The notes: generated from the letters alone by a model not told the origin. A stretch of 64,000 nt of DNA from Nocardia niwae NBRC 108934 = DSM 45340 (GCF_001613465.1 NZ_BDCK01000001.1:1-64000), one strand, 5' to 3'. Counted from the first letter of the stretch, positions 26,175-35,538 are shown. Numbers and translations are program-made.

Positions 26175-27578
26175 TCAGAAGTTGATCATGTGTCCGGCCA
26201 GGCCGTGGAAGGCTTCCTGGAGGGCCTCGCTGAGCGTCGGGTGGGTGTGCACGTTCCGGGTCAGCTCGTTGACCGTCAGATCCCACTTCTGCGCGAGGGT
26301 GAGTTCGGGCAGCAGCTCGGAGACATCCGGGCCGATGAGGTGCCCGCCGATCAGTTCGCCGTACTCGGCGTCGGCGATGAGCTTGACGAAACCGGTCGGG
26401 TCGCCGAGCCCGTGCGCCTTGCCGTTGGCGGTGAACGGGAAGGTCGCGACCTTCACGTCGTAGCCCTCGTCGCGGGCCTGCTGCTCGGTCAGGCCGAAGC
26501 TTGCGACCTGCGGCTGACAGAAGGTGGCGCGCGGCATCATCCGGTAGTCGCCGAGCGTGACGGTCTCCGCACCCGCGATGGTCTCGGCGGCGACCACGCC
26601 CTGCGCCTCCGCGACGTGCGCGAGCTGCAGCTTGCCGGTGACGTCGCCGATCGCGTAGATGTGCGGCACGTTGGTGCGCATGTAGTCGTCGATGCCGATC
26701 GCGCCACGGTCGGTGACCACCACGCCGGTGGTCTCCAGGCCGTAGCCGTCGACGCGCGGGGCGAAGCCGACGGCCTGCAGCACCTTGTCGACGGTGACGG
26801 TCTCCACCGAGCCGGTCTTGTTGTCCTTGATCGCGACCGTGACCTTGGCGCCGTCGTCCTCGATGGACTGCACGGCCGCACCGGTGGTGATGGTGATGCC
26901 GAGCTTCTTGTACTGCTTGGTGATCTCCTTGGAGACGTCCGCGTCCTCGTTCGGCAGCGCGCGGTCGAGGAACTCGACGATGCGCACGTCGACGCCGTAG
27001 TTCTTCAGGACGTAGCCGAACTCCATGCCGATCGCGCCCGCGCCGACGATGAGGATCGAGCCGGGCAGGTCACGGGTGAGGATCTGCTCCTCGTAGGTGA
27101 CCACGTTGGCGCTGAGCCGGGTGCCGGGCAGCAGCTTGGTGACGGTGCCCGCCGCGATGATCGCGTTGTCGAACGTGATCGTCTCGGTGCCGCCCTTGCC
27201 GAGTTCGACCGACAGCGAGTTCGGGCCGGTGAAGGTGCCCTTGCCGTCGAACTCGTCGATCTTGTTCTTCTTCATCAGGAAGTGGACGCCCTTGACTCGG
27301 CCGTCGGCGACCTTGCGGCTGCGGTCGAAGGCGACCCCGAAGTCGAAGTTCACCTCACCGGAGATGCCGAAGGTCTTCGCCTCCTTGGTGAAGATGTGGG
27401 CGAGCTCGGCGTTGCGCAGCAGCGCCTTGGACGGGATGCAGCCCACGTTCAGGCACACACCACCCCAGTATTTCTGCTCGACGATCGCTGTTCGCAGGCC
27501 GAGTTGAGCGGCGCGGATCGCGGCGACGTATCCGCCGGGACCAGCACCGAGAACGACGACATCGTAGTGGGAAGTCAC
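26175..27578 (-). CDS. lpd: dihydrolipoyl dehydrogenase
   Basis: A 467-residue FAD disulfide oxidoreductase, nearly identical in pattern to mycobacterial Lpd/LpdC (Rv0462). FAD motif GAGPGGY at residues 11-17; redox disulfide C42-LNVG-C47; NAD motif [12 protein letters not shown]; and the C-terminal [16 protein letters not shown] with the catalytic His-Glu. It is the E3 component shared by pyruvate, 2-oxoglutarate and branched-chain dehydrogenases and, in mycobacteria, by peroxiredoxin-linked antioxidant defence. It is a single-gene unit with a terminator 12 bases beyond its stop. Confidence 0.96.
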   Translation of the reverse strand: MTSHYDVVVLGAGPGGYVAAIRAAQLGLRTAIVEQKYWGGVCLNVGCIPSKALLRNAELAHIFTKEAKTFGISGEVNFDFGVAFDRSRKVADGRVKGVHFLMKKNKIDEFDGKGTFTGPNSLSVELGKGGTETITFDNAIIAAGTVTKLLPGTRLSANVVTYEEQILTRDLPGSILIVGAGAIGMEFGYVLKNYGVDVRIVEFLDRALPNEDADVSKEITKQYKKLGITITTGAAVQSIEDDGAKVTVAIKDNKTGSVETVTVDKVLQAVGFAPRVDGYGLETTGVVVTDRGAIGIDDYMRTNVPHIYAIGDVTGKLQLAHVAEAQGVVAAETIAGAETVTLGDYRMMPRATFCQPQVASFGLTEQQARDEGYDVKVATFPFTANGKAHGLGDPTGFVKLIADAEYGELIGGHLIGPDVSELLPELTLAQKWDLTVNELTRNVHTHPTLSEALQEAFHGLAGHMINF

Positions 27579-27790
27579 GCCCCGAGCCTAACTCCGCAGC
27601 GCAAACTTCACGCACCCGTACCCCACAACTGTGAGGCGTGGACCACACCGCATACCGACCTTCCCCCGACCGGGAACAACACCCCACCCAGACGGCCCTA
27701 ACATGCCGCCTGAACAGCCGTTCCGCCTCGCATGAAACCCGCGAACGGCACATCGCCGCGGCGAACGCGAGCACCTCCCGCGGCCGGAGG

Positions 27791-28765
27791 TCAGCCGCGC
27801 CAGACCCGGCGGGCGACGCGGCGGAAGTTCTCGCCGAAGACCGCGGCCCGGTCGGCGGGGGTGAAGCCGCGGACGGTGAGGGCCTCGTCGAGGCCGGGGA
27901 CGTCGCTGGCGCCGGTCAGGTCCTCCGGCGGGACCCAGTGCAGGGGACCGTATCTGGTGTATGCCTCGGAGAAGGCGCCCGGATTGTTCGCCATCTCGGC
28001 GTTGAAGTCCTCGGCGTCGAAGGAGTAGTCCGAGCCGATTCCGATGTGCTCGATGCCGACGAGTTCCGCGCCGTACTCGATGTGCCGCGCCATCGCCGCG
28101 ATCCGCTCGGCGCGCTCCTCCGCCGCGTTGCGGCCGAGGAAGATGCCGACGCCGTTGATGCCGATCACGCCGCCGGTGGCGGCGCAGGCGCGCGCCTGGT
28201 CGTCGGTGATGTTGCGCGGGTGGTCCCAGAGCGCGGCGAAATTGGAGTGGCTGTAGATCATCGGGACGACGCTCAGTTCGGCCAGTTCCAGTCCGGTGCG
28301 CCGGGAGCAGTGCGAGCCGTCGGCGAACACGCCTGCTTCGTTGAGCGCGTGGACGAGGTCGCGTCCGTATCCGGTGAGCCCGGTGTCCTCGGCGTCCAGG
28401 CATCCGCAGCCCGCGGCGTTGGCGTGGTTGTAGGTGGGCAGCAGCGACCGCACGCCGAGCTCGGCGAAGCGCGCGACGTTGTCCAGATCACCACCGAGCG
28501 GGCCGGAGTCCTCCAGGTCGAACGCGAGCGCGATGGTGTCGGGCGCTCCGATGTCGTCGGCGCTGTCGACCAGATGAAACCGGCTGTCCGCCATGGCGTC
28601 TCGCCGGAATCGGGCCAGCAGCGCCAGCGAATCGGCGGTCGACTGCCGGGAGTATCCGACGTTCACCGACAAGTACGATCCGGCCGGGTAGCGCGCGAGG
28701 TCGCCGATGCGGGCGGCGGGTGTCAGCGGCAGACAGCAGTGCTGCTCCCAGAGGAAGGGTGGCAA
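27791..28765 (-). CDS. membrane dipeptidase (peptidase family M19)
   Basis: A 324-residue M19 zinc dipeptidase. The first metal pair motif is the variant FLWEQHCCLPL (W-x-x-H in place of DGHND); then FDLEDSG with the bridging Glu, the His of IYSHSNFAAL, and IGIGSDYSFD. The usual start codons give poor N-termini, but a TTG at 28765 has a perfect AGGAGG site (28772-28777) seven bases upstream and yields the expected beginning PPFLWEQHCCLPL, so I take TTG as the start; the frame is open to 29131. It hydrolyses dipeptides, possibly including D-residue cell-wall fragments. Confidence 0.85.
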   Translation of the reverse strand: MPPFLWEQHCCLPLTPAARIGDLARYPAGSYLSVNVGYSRQSTADSLALLARFRRDAMADSRFHLVDSADDIGAPDTIALAFDLEDSGPLGGDLDNVARFAELGVRSLLPTYNHANAAGCGCLDAEDTGLTGYGRDLVHALNEAGVFADGSHCSRRTGLELAELSVVPMIYSHSNFAALWDHPRNITDDQARACAATGGVIGINGVGIFLGRNAAEERAERIAAMARHIEYGAELVGIEHIGIGSDYSFDAEDFNAEMANNPGAFSEAYTRYGPLHWVPPEDLTGASDVPGLDEALTVRGFTPADRAAVFGENFRRVARRVWRG

Positions 28766-28989
28766 CCTCGAACCTCCTGGTCGGATCGGCCTCACCAGCA
28801 GCGATCCTACTGTCCGCGCGGAGCGAGCATCGGTCCGCGGCGAACGGCGAGCGACCGGAGGGCTTCGCGTAGCGAACGAGTTGCCGCACCGGCCAACACT
28901 TTTCGCCATTATCGACGGTAACAGGGCGCCCACCTGGACCGATGCATGAAGTACATCAATCCTCCCGTGCCCCCGAAGGCGGTGCGACC

Positions 28990-29532
28990 ATGCGTCGCTT
29001 GCTTCTGCTGTTGTTTTCCCTCGTGACATTCGCCGGTCTCTGGATCGCGCCCGCTCCGGCCTCCGCCGCCCCGGCGTGCGCGTCCGGTTGGGGCTCGATC
29101 CCCAAGACGAGCCAAGCCCGATCGCTCGCACCGCTGACCGGAGTCCGCGCCGGCCGGCACGACTGCTTCGACCGCCTGGTGTTCGACATCGCCGGACCGG
29201 TGACCGGCTATCACGCCGGCTACGTCGAGCGGGTCGTCATGGACGGCTCCGGAGCGCTCGTGCCGCTGCGTGGCGGAGCGTTCCTGAGCATCAGCCTCAA
29301 CGCCCCCGCCTACGACGACGCGTTCTCCTCCACCTACAACCCGCCGAACCGGGCCGAGCTCGCCGACGTGCGGGACTACCGGACCTTCCGCCAAGTGGCC
29401 TGGGCGGGCTCCTTCGAAGGCCAGACCACGATCGGCGCGGGCACGCGCGCCCGGTTGCCGTTCCAGGTATCCACCCTCCCCGGACCGGGGGGCGGATCGC
29501 GCGTCGTCGTCGACGTAGCGCACACCTGGTAA
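28990..29532 (+). CDS. secreted AMIN-like domain protein
   Basis: A 180-residue exported protein. The signal peptide covers about residues 1-28 (MRRLLLLLFSLVTFAGLWIA, cleavage near ASA-AP). The mature part matches the actinobacterial AMIN-like domain: HDCFDRLVFDIAG, then TYNPPNRAELADVRDYRTFRQVAWAGSFEGQTTIGAG and the closing SRVVVDVAH. It has a single probable disulfide. Such domains may bind cell-wall glycan; no enzyme signature is present. The ATG at 28990 begins the signal peptide; the frame is open to 28942. It diverges from the dipeptidase gene. Confidence 0.82.
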   Translation: MRRLLLLLFSLVTFAGLWIAPAPASAAPACASGWGSIPKTSQARSLAPLTGVRAGRHDCFDRLVFDIAGPVTGYHAGYVERVVMDGSGALVPLRGGAFLSISLNAPAYDDAFSSTYNPPNRAELADVRDYRTFRQVAWAGSFEGQTTIGAGTRARLPFQVSTLPGPGGGSRVVVDVAHTW

Positions 29533-29565
29533 ACCCGCGCCGCGCCGCTCGGCCACAATGTGGGG

Positions 29566-31623
29566 ATGAGCGGCGTTGAGCGGAATGTGACCGACCCCCA
29601 CCTCTGGCTGGAAGAAGTGACCGACGAGCGCGCCCTCGACTGGGCGCGCGCGCACAACGCGGTCGCGCATGCCAGGTTCGCCGACTCCGATCGCTTCCGC
29701 GAGCTGGAGCGTCGCATCCTCGACATGCTCGACACCGACGCCAAGATCGCCTACCCGGCGCGGCGCGGCCGCTGGCTGTACAACTTCTGGCGCGACGCCG
29801 AGCATCCGCGCGGCCTCTGGCGGCGCACCACCCTCGCCGAATACGCCGAGGACGCGCCGGACTGGGACGTGCTGATCGACCTGGACGCGGTGGCCGCCGC
29901 CGAGGACGAGAACTGGGTCTGGGGCGGGGCGGCGGTGCTGCGCCCGGAACAGTCCCGCGCGCTGATCAGCCTGTCGCGGGGTGGTGCGGACGCGAAGGTG
30001 GTCCGCGAATTCGACCTGGAGCGCAGGGTGTTCCTCGACCCGGCCGACGGCGGCTTCTTCCTGCCCGAGGCGAAGTCGGAGATCCGCTGGATCGACATCG
30101 ACTCGGTGTATGTGGGCACCGACTTCGGCCCCGGCTCGCTGACCGATTCGGGGTATCCGCGGATCGCGAAACGCTGGCGTCGCGGCACCGCCCTGACCGA
30201 GGCGGTCACCGTTTTCGAGGGCGAGAGCGGCGATGTCGCGGTCTCGGCGGGCTACGACCGCACGCCGGGTTACGAACGGCACTACGTCGGCCGCGCCACC
30301 GACTTCTTCAACGAAGAGGTCTACCTGCTGGAAGCCGACGGCACGCTCCGGTACCTGGACATCCCCAGCGACGCCAGTGAATCCTGGTACAAGGACTGGC
30401 TGCTGGTGCGGCTGAAGTCGCCGTGGGAGATCGGCGGCGCGAGTTACCCCGCGGGCGCGCTGCTGGCCGCCGACTTCGAGAAGTTCCTGGCCGGCGCCCG
30501 CGATTTCGAGGTCCTCTTCACTCCGGACGCGCACACCTCGCTGCACGGCTACGGCTGGACCGAGAACCACCTGTTGCTGGTCACGCTCGAAGACGTGCAG
30601 ACCAAGCTCTACGTGCTGACCCCCGGCCCGGAAGGCTGGCGCCGCGAGCCGCTGGCCGACACCCCGCCGATGGCCACCACCAGCGTCCTGAATCTCGACC
30701 CGCTGGAGAGCGGCGACGAGTTCATGCTGAACACGAGCGGGTTCACCACTCCGGCGACGCTGCTGGCCAGCGCGGTCGGCGGGCGCACCGAGCGGCTCAA
30801 GCAGGAGCCCGGGTTCTTCGACGCCGACGGCGTAGTGACCGAGCAGTTCTTCGCCACGTCCGACGACGGTACACAGGTGCCGTACTTCGTGCTGCGCCAT
30901 CGCGACCGTCAGGACGTCCCGGGACCGACGGTGATGTCCGGCTACGGCGGTTTCGAGGTGTCGCGCACCCCGGCCTACAGCGGCGCGTCGGGCATGGGGT
31001 GGCTGGAGCGCGGCGGAACCTGGGTGATGACCAACATCCGCGGCGGCGGCGAGTACGGGCCGCAGTGGCACACCTCGGTGCAGAAGGCCAACCGGTACAA
31101 GGTGTACGAGGACTTCTCCTCGATCGCGAAGGACCTGGTCGCGCGCGGTATCACCACCGCGGACCAGCTCGGGGCGGTCGGGGGCAGCAACGGCGGACTG
31201 CTCATGGGCGTCATGCTGACCCGCTACCCCGAATTGTTCGGCGCGATCGTCTGCCAGGTGCCGCTGCTGGACATGAAGCGCTACCACTTGCTGCTCGCGG
31301 GGGCGTCCTGGATGGCCGAGTACGGCGACCCCGACAAGCCGGAGGACTGGGAGTACATCGGCAAGTACTCGCCCTACCAGAACGCTCGCGCCGACCGCGC
31401 CTACCCGCCGATCCTGCTCACCACCTCCACCAGGGACGACCGTGTGCACCCCGGCCACGCCCGCAAGATGGCCGCGCTGCTGGAGGAACAGGGCCACGAG
31501 TTCTGGTACCACGAGAACATCGAGGGCGGCCACGGCGGTGCGGCCGACAACAAGCAGTCGGCTTTCCAGGCGGCGCTGATCTACGAGTTCTTCACCCAGA
31601 TGCTGATCGAACGCCGCCCCTGA
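29566..31623 (+). CDS. prolyl oligopeptidase family protein (S9A)
   Basis: A 685-residue serine peptidase of family S9A. The N-terminal beta-propeller is about residues 70-400, and the alpha/beta-hydrolase domain about 410-680 carries the nucleophile motif GGSNGG (Ser near 545), the acid in TSTRDDRVHPGHA and the catalytic His in EGGHGGAA. The FEVSRTPAYSGASGMGWLERGG and NIRGGGEYGPQWH segments are typical of the family. No signal peptide is present, so it acts in the cytoplasm on short peptides. The ATG at 29566 is chosen; a GTG six bases earlier is the alternative. Confidence 0.92.
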   Translation: MSGVERNVTDPHLWLEEVTDERALDWARAHNAVAHARFADSDRFRELERRILDMLDTDAKIAYPARRGRWLYNFWRDAEHPRGLWRRTTLAEYAEDAPDWDVLIDLDAVAAAEDENWVWGGAAVLRPEQSRALISLSRGGADAKVVREFDLERRVFLDPADGGFFLPEAKSEIRWIDIDSVYVGTDFGPGSLTDSGYPRIAKRWRRGTALTEAVTVFEGESGDVAVSAGYDRTPGYERHYVGRATDFFNEEVYLLEADGTLRYLDIPSDASESWYKDWLLVRLKSPWEIGGASYPAGALLAADFEKFLAGARDFEVLFTPDAHTSLHGYGWTENHLLLVTLEDVQTKLYVLTPGPEGWRREPLADTPPMATTSVLNLDPLESGDEFMLNTSGFTTPATLLASAVGGRTERLKQEPGFFDADGVVTEQFFATSDDGTQVPYFVLRHRDRQDVPGPTVMSGYGGFEVSRTPAYSGASGMGWLERGGTWVMTNIRGGGEYGPQWHTSVQKANRYKVYEDFSSIAKDLVARGITTADQLGAVGGSNGGLLMGVMLTRYPELFGAIVCQVPLLDMKRYHLLLAGASWMAEYGDPDKPEDWEYIGKYSPYQNARADRAYPPILLTTSTRDDRVHPGHARKMAALLEEQGHEFWYHENIEGGHGGAADNKQSAFQAALIYEFFTQMLIERRP

Positions 31624-31684
31624 CGAACGGTCGCCGCCGGACGCGATCCGTCCTCAGCGGCGCGCGGCCACAGCGGAGGCCCGC

Positions 31685-32542
31685 TCACCGGTCGCGCAGC
31701 CACTTCTCGATCTGGTCCACGGTGCTGGCGTGCTGGCGGATCCAGCCGTTGTGCCCCAGCGGTTCGGGTTGGCGCCAGCGCGTCACCTCGGCGTTGGGCA
31801 GCTTCTCCAGCAGGTGCTCGGCGGAGCTGGGCGGGGTGAGGTCGTCTCCGGTCATCGTGATGGACAGCACCGGAAGTTTCAGCCGCGCGATGCGCTCCTC
31901 GTAGTCGATGTCCGCGCCGACCGGGACGAACCGGCCGGTGCGGGCCAGCCGGGCCCAGTCGGAGATCAGCACCTTGGACTGGCGGCCGAAACCCATCGAG
32001 ACCCGGTCGCCGGGCCAGAAGCCGGCCAGGTTGGCCGTCAGCGAGATCGCCGTGGTGCCGACCAGCATGCCCGGACCCGAAAGTCCGCGGTAGCCGCGGT
32101 AATACGGGGTGCCGGACGCGACCAGGACGAGCCCGCCGAGCCTGCCGCGGATGCGCGCGGCGTACATGACGCCGAGCTGGCCGCCCATGCTGTGCCCGAG
32201 CAGATACGGCGTGCTGTCCGGGAACTGCTCGCGGACCACCTCGAAGATCGCCGGGAAGTCCACCGAGACCAGCTCGTGGTAGCCGTACGTGCTGGCGGAA
32301 CTCGGCTTCGGCCTGCTGTCGCCGTTGCCGCGCAGCTCGCCGATGGCCACGTCGAACCCCCGCGCCGCCAGGCCCGCGCCGAACAGTTCGTAGTAGCCCG
32401 CGGGCACGCCGAGGCCGGGCACGATGACCAGCACCGGGCGCGGCGTATCCGGGGTGACCGGGTGCCGGTGCGCGCCCTCGGCCGGGATCAACCGCACCGG
32501 GACCGTGGTGCCGTCCGGCATCTGGATCGGAACTGTCTGCAT
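31685..32542 (-). CDS. alpha/beta hydrolase
   Basis: A 285-residue alpha/beta-fold hydrolase: the oxyanion-hole region is VIVPGLGVPAGYYE, the nucleophile elbow GHSMGG (Ser near residue 119), the acid in TMTGDDLTPP, and the catalytic His in EPLGHNGWIRQH. There is no signal peptide or membrane helix. It resembles serine aminopeptidase S33/monoacylglycerol-lipase-like proteins, but the substrate cannot be predicted. It converges on the S9 peptidase gene and is followed on the same strand, reading from right to left, by nothing within 60 bases. Confidence 0.85.
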   Translation of the reverse strand: MQTVPIQMPDGTTVPVRLIPAEGAHRHPVTPDTPRPVLVIVPGLGVPAGYYELFGAGLAARGFDVAIGELRGNGDSRPKPSSASTYGYHELVSVDFPAIFEVVREQFPDSTPYLLGHSMGGQLGVMYAARIRGRLGGLVLVASGTPYYRGYRGLSGPGMLVGTTAISLTANLAGFWPGDRVSMGFGRQSKVLISDWARLARTGRFVPVGADIDYEERIARLKLPVLSITMTGDDLTPPSSAEHLLEKLPNAEVTRWRQPEPLGHNGWIRQHASTVDQIEKWLRDR

Positions 32543-32589
32543 CCCCGCACGTTACCGCGCTCGACGCTCCGATCCGGCGGACCGGGACG

Positions 32590-33222
32590 CTAGGCGCGAA
32601 CCGCGCCGATGATCACCCTGCTCAGCACCCGGATGACGTCGTCGAGCGGCGGGCGCGGCTCCGCGCCGCTCCAGGAGTCCACCACGTAGTTGACGCCGCC
32701 GATGATGGCGAGCATCCGCATCTCGTAGTCGCCCGCGGGTATCTCACCGTGCAGCGCGGCATCCTCGGCGGCGCCGGCCAGCAGCGAACCCCACTCCCGG
32801 CGCACCGCGAGGCGGAATTTCTCCACCTTCGGGCCCGCGCCGACCACTTCCACCAGGGCGACGCGCGCCTTGCGCGGATCGGATCCGATCGATTCGACGT
32901 AGGCGCGGACGGCGGCGTCGATGACGTCCAGCGCCTTCGCGCCGGTCTTCGCGTCCAACGCCTTCTTCACCGCGTCCCGCGACTCCCGGTCGATCTGCTC
33001 GTACAGCTCTAGGAGCAGGGACTCGCGACCGGTGAACTCCTCGTAGAACTGCCGCGAGGAGAGTCCGGCGTCCTTGCAGATGGCGCCGACCGAACTATTG
33101 GCGTAGCCGTCCCGCGCGAAGACCGTCAGGCCTGACTCCAGAAAACGCGCACGCCGCTGACGCTGCCGGTCCTCCACGGGTTGCCCGGCATACATTCGAC
33201 CCGTATTCGCATCCTGTGACAT
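32590..33222 (-). CDS. TetR-family regulator
   Basis: A 210-residue TetR regulator with the DNA-binding domain at about residues 18-66 (FARDGYANSSVGAICKDAGLSSRQFYEEFTGRESLL) and a helical ligand domain. It ends 47 bases before the start of the alpha/beta hydrolase on the same strand and may control it. The ATG at 33222 has no clear ribosome-binding site; the frame is open to 33261, but ATG/GTG codons up there fall inside the 35-base stem-loop at 33240-33274, which is therefore leader, not coding. Confidence 0.83.
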   Translation of the reverse strand: MSQDANTGRMYAGQPVEDRQRQRRARFLESGLTVFARDGYANSSVGAICKDAGLSSRQFYEEFTGRESLLLELYEQIDRESRDAVKKALDAKTGAKALDVIDAAVRAYVESIGSDPRKARVALVEVVGAGPKVEKFRLAVRREWGSLLAGAAEDAALHGEIPAGDYEMRMLAIIGGVNYVVDSWSGAEPRPPLDDVIRVLSRVIIGAVRA

Positions 33223-33239
33223 TGGGGCAGACAATACAG

Positions 33240-33274
33240 AAGGGCCCGAACTCATCGTCACGGATCGGGCCCTT
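33240..33274. promoter_or_regulatory. perfect 10-bp stem-loop in the leader of the TetR gene
   Basis: AAGGGCCCGA at 33240-33249 pairs perfectly with TCGGGCCCTT at 33265-33274 around a 15-base loop, 18 bases before the TetR start. On the minus strand it is followed by a T-rich run (CTGTATTGTC). It could be a terminator for read-through, an attenuator of the TetR message, or a dyad operator for autoregulation. Confidence 0.6.
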
Positions 33275-33546
33275 CGTTACAACCCTCGACCGACATCACG
33301 TTAGCCGAAAGTTGGCTGAGCAGTTGCTACCTCATTGATCGGTCGCCGAGCCGAAGCCCGGCGACCATAGTAGTTTGCGCACAAGCACGCTCATCAGCGA
33401 ATCGAGCATCCGGCAACTCCGATCTGTCCGTGAGACATTCCTTGTCACTGGCTATTTGCCGAAACAGACGATACCCAGATGCGTTGCGATTGCGGGCAAT
33501 TTTAGAGGGAAACTGTAGAATTTTTTGTTTCATTCCGATTCGTCGG
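33275..33546. other. intergenic region with an AT-rich patch
   Basis: No convincing gene. The part near 33430-33540 is far less GC-rich than the rest of the window and contains GAATTTTTTGTTTC. A 68-codon open frame on the minus strand (33327-33533) has no ribosome-binding site, no recognisable family and cysteine/arginine-rich composition, so I do not call it. The stretch may hold the TetR promoter or the scar of a small insertion. Confidence 0.5.
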
Positions 33547-34353
33547 TTACGGCAGGTTCGCCCGACCCGCTTGCCGGGCCAGCAATTCCGGCAGCGCGGC
33601 CACGGAATCGATAACGTGATCGGGCGCGCGGTCGGCCGACGCCAGCACCTCCGGCCGGAATTTACCGGTGCGCACCAGTACGCCGGTCAACCCGGCGTCT
33701 TGCGCCGCAAGCACATCCGAAGACAGATCGTCACCGATCATCAAGACCTCCGCCGGGTCGAGCCGCATCAACGCCGCGGCGGTGCGGAAACCGGGCGCGG
33801 CGGGCTTGCCGACCACCTCGATGCGCGAGTTGCCCGCCGCCTCCAGGCCGGGCAGGTAGGCGCCCGCGTCGATGCGCAGCCCATCCGCTGTCGCCCAGGT
33901 CAGTCCGCTGTGCATCGCGACGACGGGCACGCCGTCCAGCATCAGTTCCACCACCCGGCTCAGTGCGGCGTGATCGAATTCCGGTCCAGCACCGCCGATC
34001 ACGACCACGTCGGGATGACCGTCGTCGAGCGTCAGACCGGTGAGGTCCGCCGTGATGTCGCCGTGGTTGAGCACCCAGACCACGGCATCGGGGTAGCGGC
34101 CGCGCACGAACTCGGCGGTGAGCCTTGCGGCGGTGACGATCTCGGCCTGCTCGACCTCGATACCCGTGCCGCACAGGCGTTCCGCGATCTCGGCGCAGGT
34201 ACGTGAGGTGGTGTTGGTCAGGAAGGCGCGGCGCAGCCCGCTCGCACCGATCCGGCGCACCGCGGCGGCGGCGCCCTCGATCTCCCGCCAGGAGGTCACC
34301 AGGACGCCGTCGATGTCGTAGAGCACGCCTCTGATCCGACCGCGGTCAGGCAT
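33547..34353 (-). CDS. HAD-IIA family phosphatase
   Basis: A 268-residue HAD-superfamily hydrolase with a type IIA cap. Motif I is YDIDGVLV (nucleophile Asp near residue 13), motif II FLTNTTS, motif III the Lys in VVGKPAAPGF, and motif IV MIGDDLSSDVLAAQDAG. It resembles LHPP/HDHD2-type and NagD-like phosphatases. The substrate is unknown, probably a small phosphorylated metabolite. It diverges from the MFS remnant with essentially no gap (the two starts abut at 34352). Confidence 0.88.
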   Translation of the reverse strand: MPDRGRIRGVLYDIDGVLVTSWREIEGAAAAVRRIGASGLRRAFLTNTTSRTCAEIAERLCGTGIEVEQAEIVTAARLTAEFVRGRYPDAVVWVLNHGDITADLTGLTLDDGHPDVVVIGGAGPEFDHAALSRVVELMLDGVPVVAMHSGLTWATADGLRIDAGAYLPGLEAAGNSRIEVVGKPAAPGFRTAAALMRLDPAEVLMIGDDLSSDVLAAQDAGLTGVLVRTGKFRPEVLASADRAPDHVIDSVAALPELLARQAGRANLP

Positions 34354-34492
34354 GGCTTCAGCGTACGACCGGCCCGCCCGCCGGGCACGCCGACCGACAT
34401 CACCGAGACCACCTCGCCCCCGGGGCGGGCGGCACGATGATCGCGGCGCGAGCCGGTCGCGGCGCGGCGGCTTACCGCGAAGCGGCCGCTGG

Positions 34493-35128
34493 ATGGTCTA
34501 CCTGCCGGTCGTGGTCGCGACCTCCGTGCCACAGAGCATGATCGCCTGGTTGCTGCTGGCCATGGGCATCGGCCAGGTGATCGGCAATGCGCAGGCCGGG
34601 CGGGCGGTCGACCGCTACGGCCCGCGCCGCACCCTGACGGTGGGGCTCGCGGGCGCGCTGGTCGGCCTGGCGCTGCCCGGCGTGGCCATCCATGCCGCGT
34701 GGGCGGTGTTCGTCGTGCTCGCCGTCACCGGGCTGTTCGGTTCGGCGATCCTGGTCCCGCAGCAGCATCGCCTCTTCGGCATCGCCCACGACGCACCCAC
34801 CGTCGCCCTCGGCCTGAACGGATCGGCCATCTATCTCGGCGCGGGCCTCGGGTCGATCATCGGCGCGACCGTGCCGGATTCACACGGCGGCGCGTGGCTG
34901 CCGTTGGCCTCCACGCTCATCGCCGGCCTGGCGCTCGCGCTCGCGCTCGGAAAGACCAAGTCTCCCACCGCGCTTCCGGTTCCCGCCCGACCCGATCCGC
35001 GAGCGGCGCGACCCCGAGTCGCGCCGCCTCGGCAATCCGCTAGGCGGCAGGGCCGGGACGGATCGAGTCCAGCCGGTCCGCGCATCGCGTCAACAACTCC
35101 TGCAACGTGGCCCGTTCGGCGTCGGTGA
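34493..35128 (+). pseudogene. MFS transporter remnant (C-terminal half only)
   Basis: The frame encodes only the second six-helix bundle of an AraJ/DHA1-type MFS exporter (VPQSMIAWLLLAMGIGQVIGNAQAGRAVDRYGPRRTL through LASTLIAGLALALALGK), about 155 residues against about 400 in the family. The expected N-terminal half is absent: the sequence upstream is the HAD gene start and an arginine-rich non-family stretch. After about 34970 the frame runs through the MarR terminator and into the MarR gene antisense. It is a decayed or 5'-deleted exporter, probably the former partner of the MarR regulator. Confidence 0.7.
35004..35026 (-). terminator. stem-loop terminator of the MarR gene
   Basis: CGGCGCGAC, five-base loop, GTCGCGCCG: a perfect 9-bp stem 14 bases after the MarR stop. 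There is no T tract. Its presence shows that the tail of the opposite-strand MFS frame is not functional coding sequence. Confidence 0.65.
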
Positions 35129-35492
35129 ACTCCTCGGCGAGCGCCCGCTCGACGCGGACCGCGCGGGCGTCCGCGTCACGCATCACCGCCGCGCCCCTGT
35201 CGGTCAATGTGGTCTCCAGGACGTTCTTGTGCCACGGGTGCGGCGTGCGCTCGATGAGCCCGCGGTCCTGCAGATTGCTCAGCACGGTGTTCATCGACGG
35301 CGGGGTGACGCCGCAGAGCCGGGCCAGCGCGGCCGCCGAGATGCCGGGATTCTCCGCGAGGAAAAGCAGGGCGGCGTACTGCGGCACGGTGACGCCCGCC
35401 GGTTTCAACGCGGCGTTCTTGGCCGTGTTGAGGGACTGCTCGGCACGTTTGAGATACGAGCCGATCCGTTCGGCGGCGGGCAGCGACGTCAT
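35040..35492 (-). CDS. MarR-family regulator
   Basis: A 150-residue winged-helix regulator: dimerisation helices at both ends and the DNA-binding core at about residues 38-100 (ISAAALARLCGVTPPSMNTVLSNLQDRGLIERTPHP). It diverges from the SMP-30-like lipoprotein gene with a small palindrome between (35539-35550), and its 3' end meets the MFS remnant. It probably represses the lipoprotein gene and itself, with an unknown ligand. Confidence 0.87.
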   Translation of the reverse strand: MTSLPAAERIGSYLKRAEQSLNTAKNAALKPAGVTVPQYAALLFLAENPGISAAALARLCGVTPPSMNTVLSNLQDRGLIERTPHPWHKNVLETTLTDRGAAVMRDADARAVRVERALAEEFTDAERATLQELLTRCADRLDSIRPGPAA

Positions 35493-35538
35493 AACCGCAT
35501 GGTATCCGTGCGTCTCACCATTTGAACCTTGACTGATA

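Noticed and set aside
28909..31533. An 874-codon open frame antisense to the prolyl oligopeptidase gene
   Set aside because: The plus strand carries a full S9A peptidase with all catalytic motifs; the antisense frame has no family pattern and extreme Gly/Arg/Val composition.
33327..33533. A 68-codon minus-strand frame in the AT-rich patch before the TetR gene
   Set aside because: No ribosome-binding site, no family and odd composition; more likely leader or promoter sequence.
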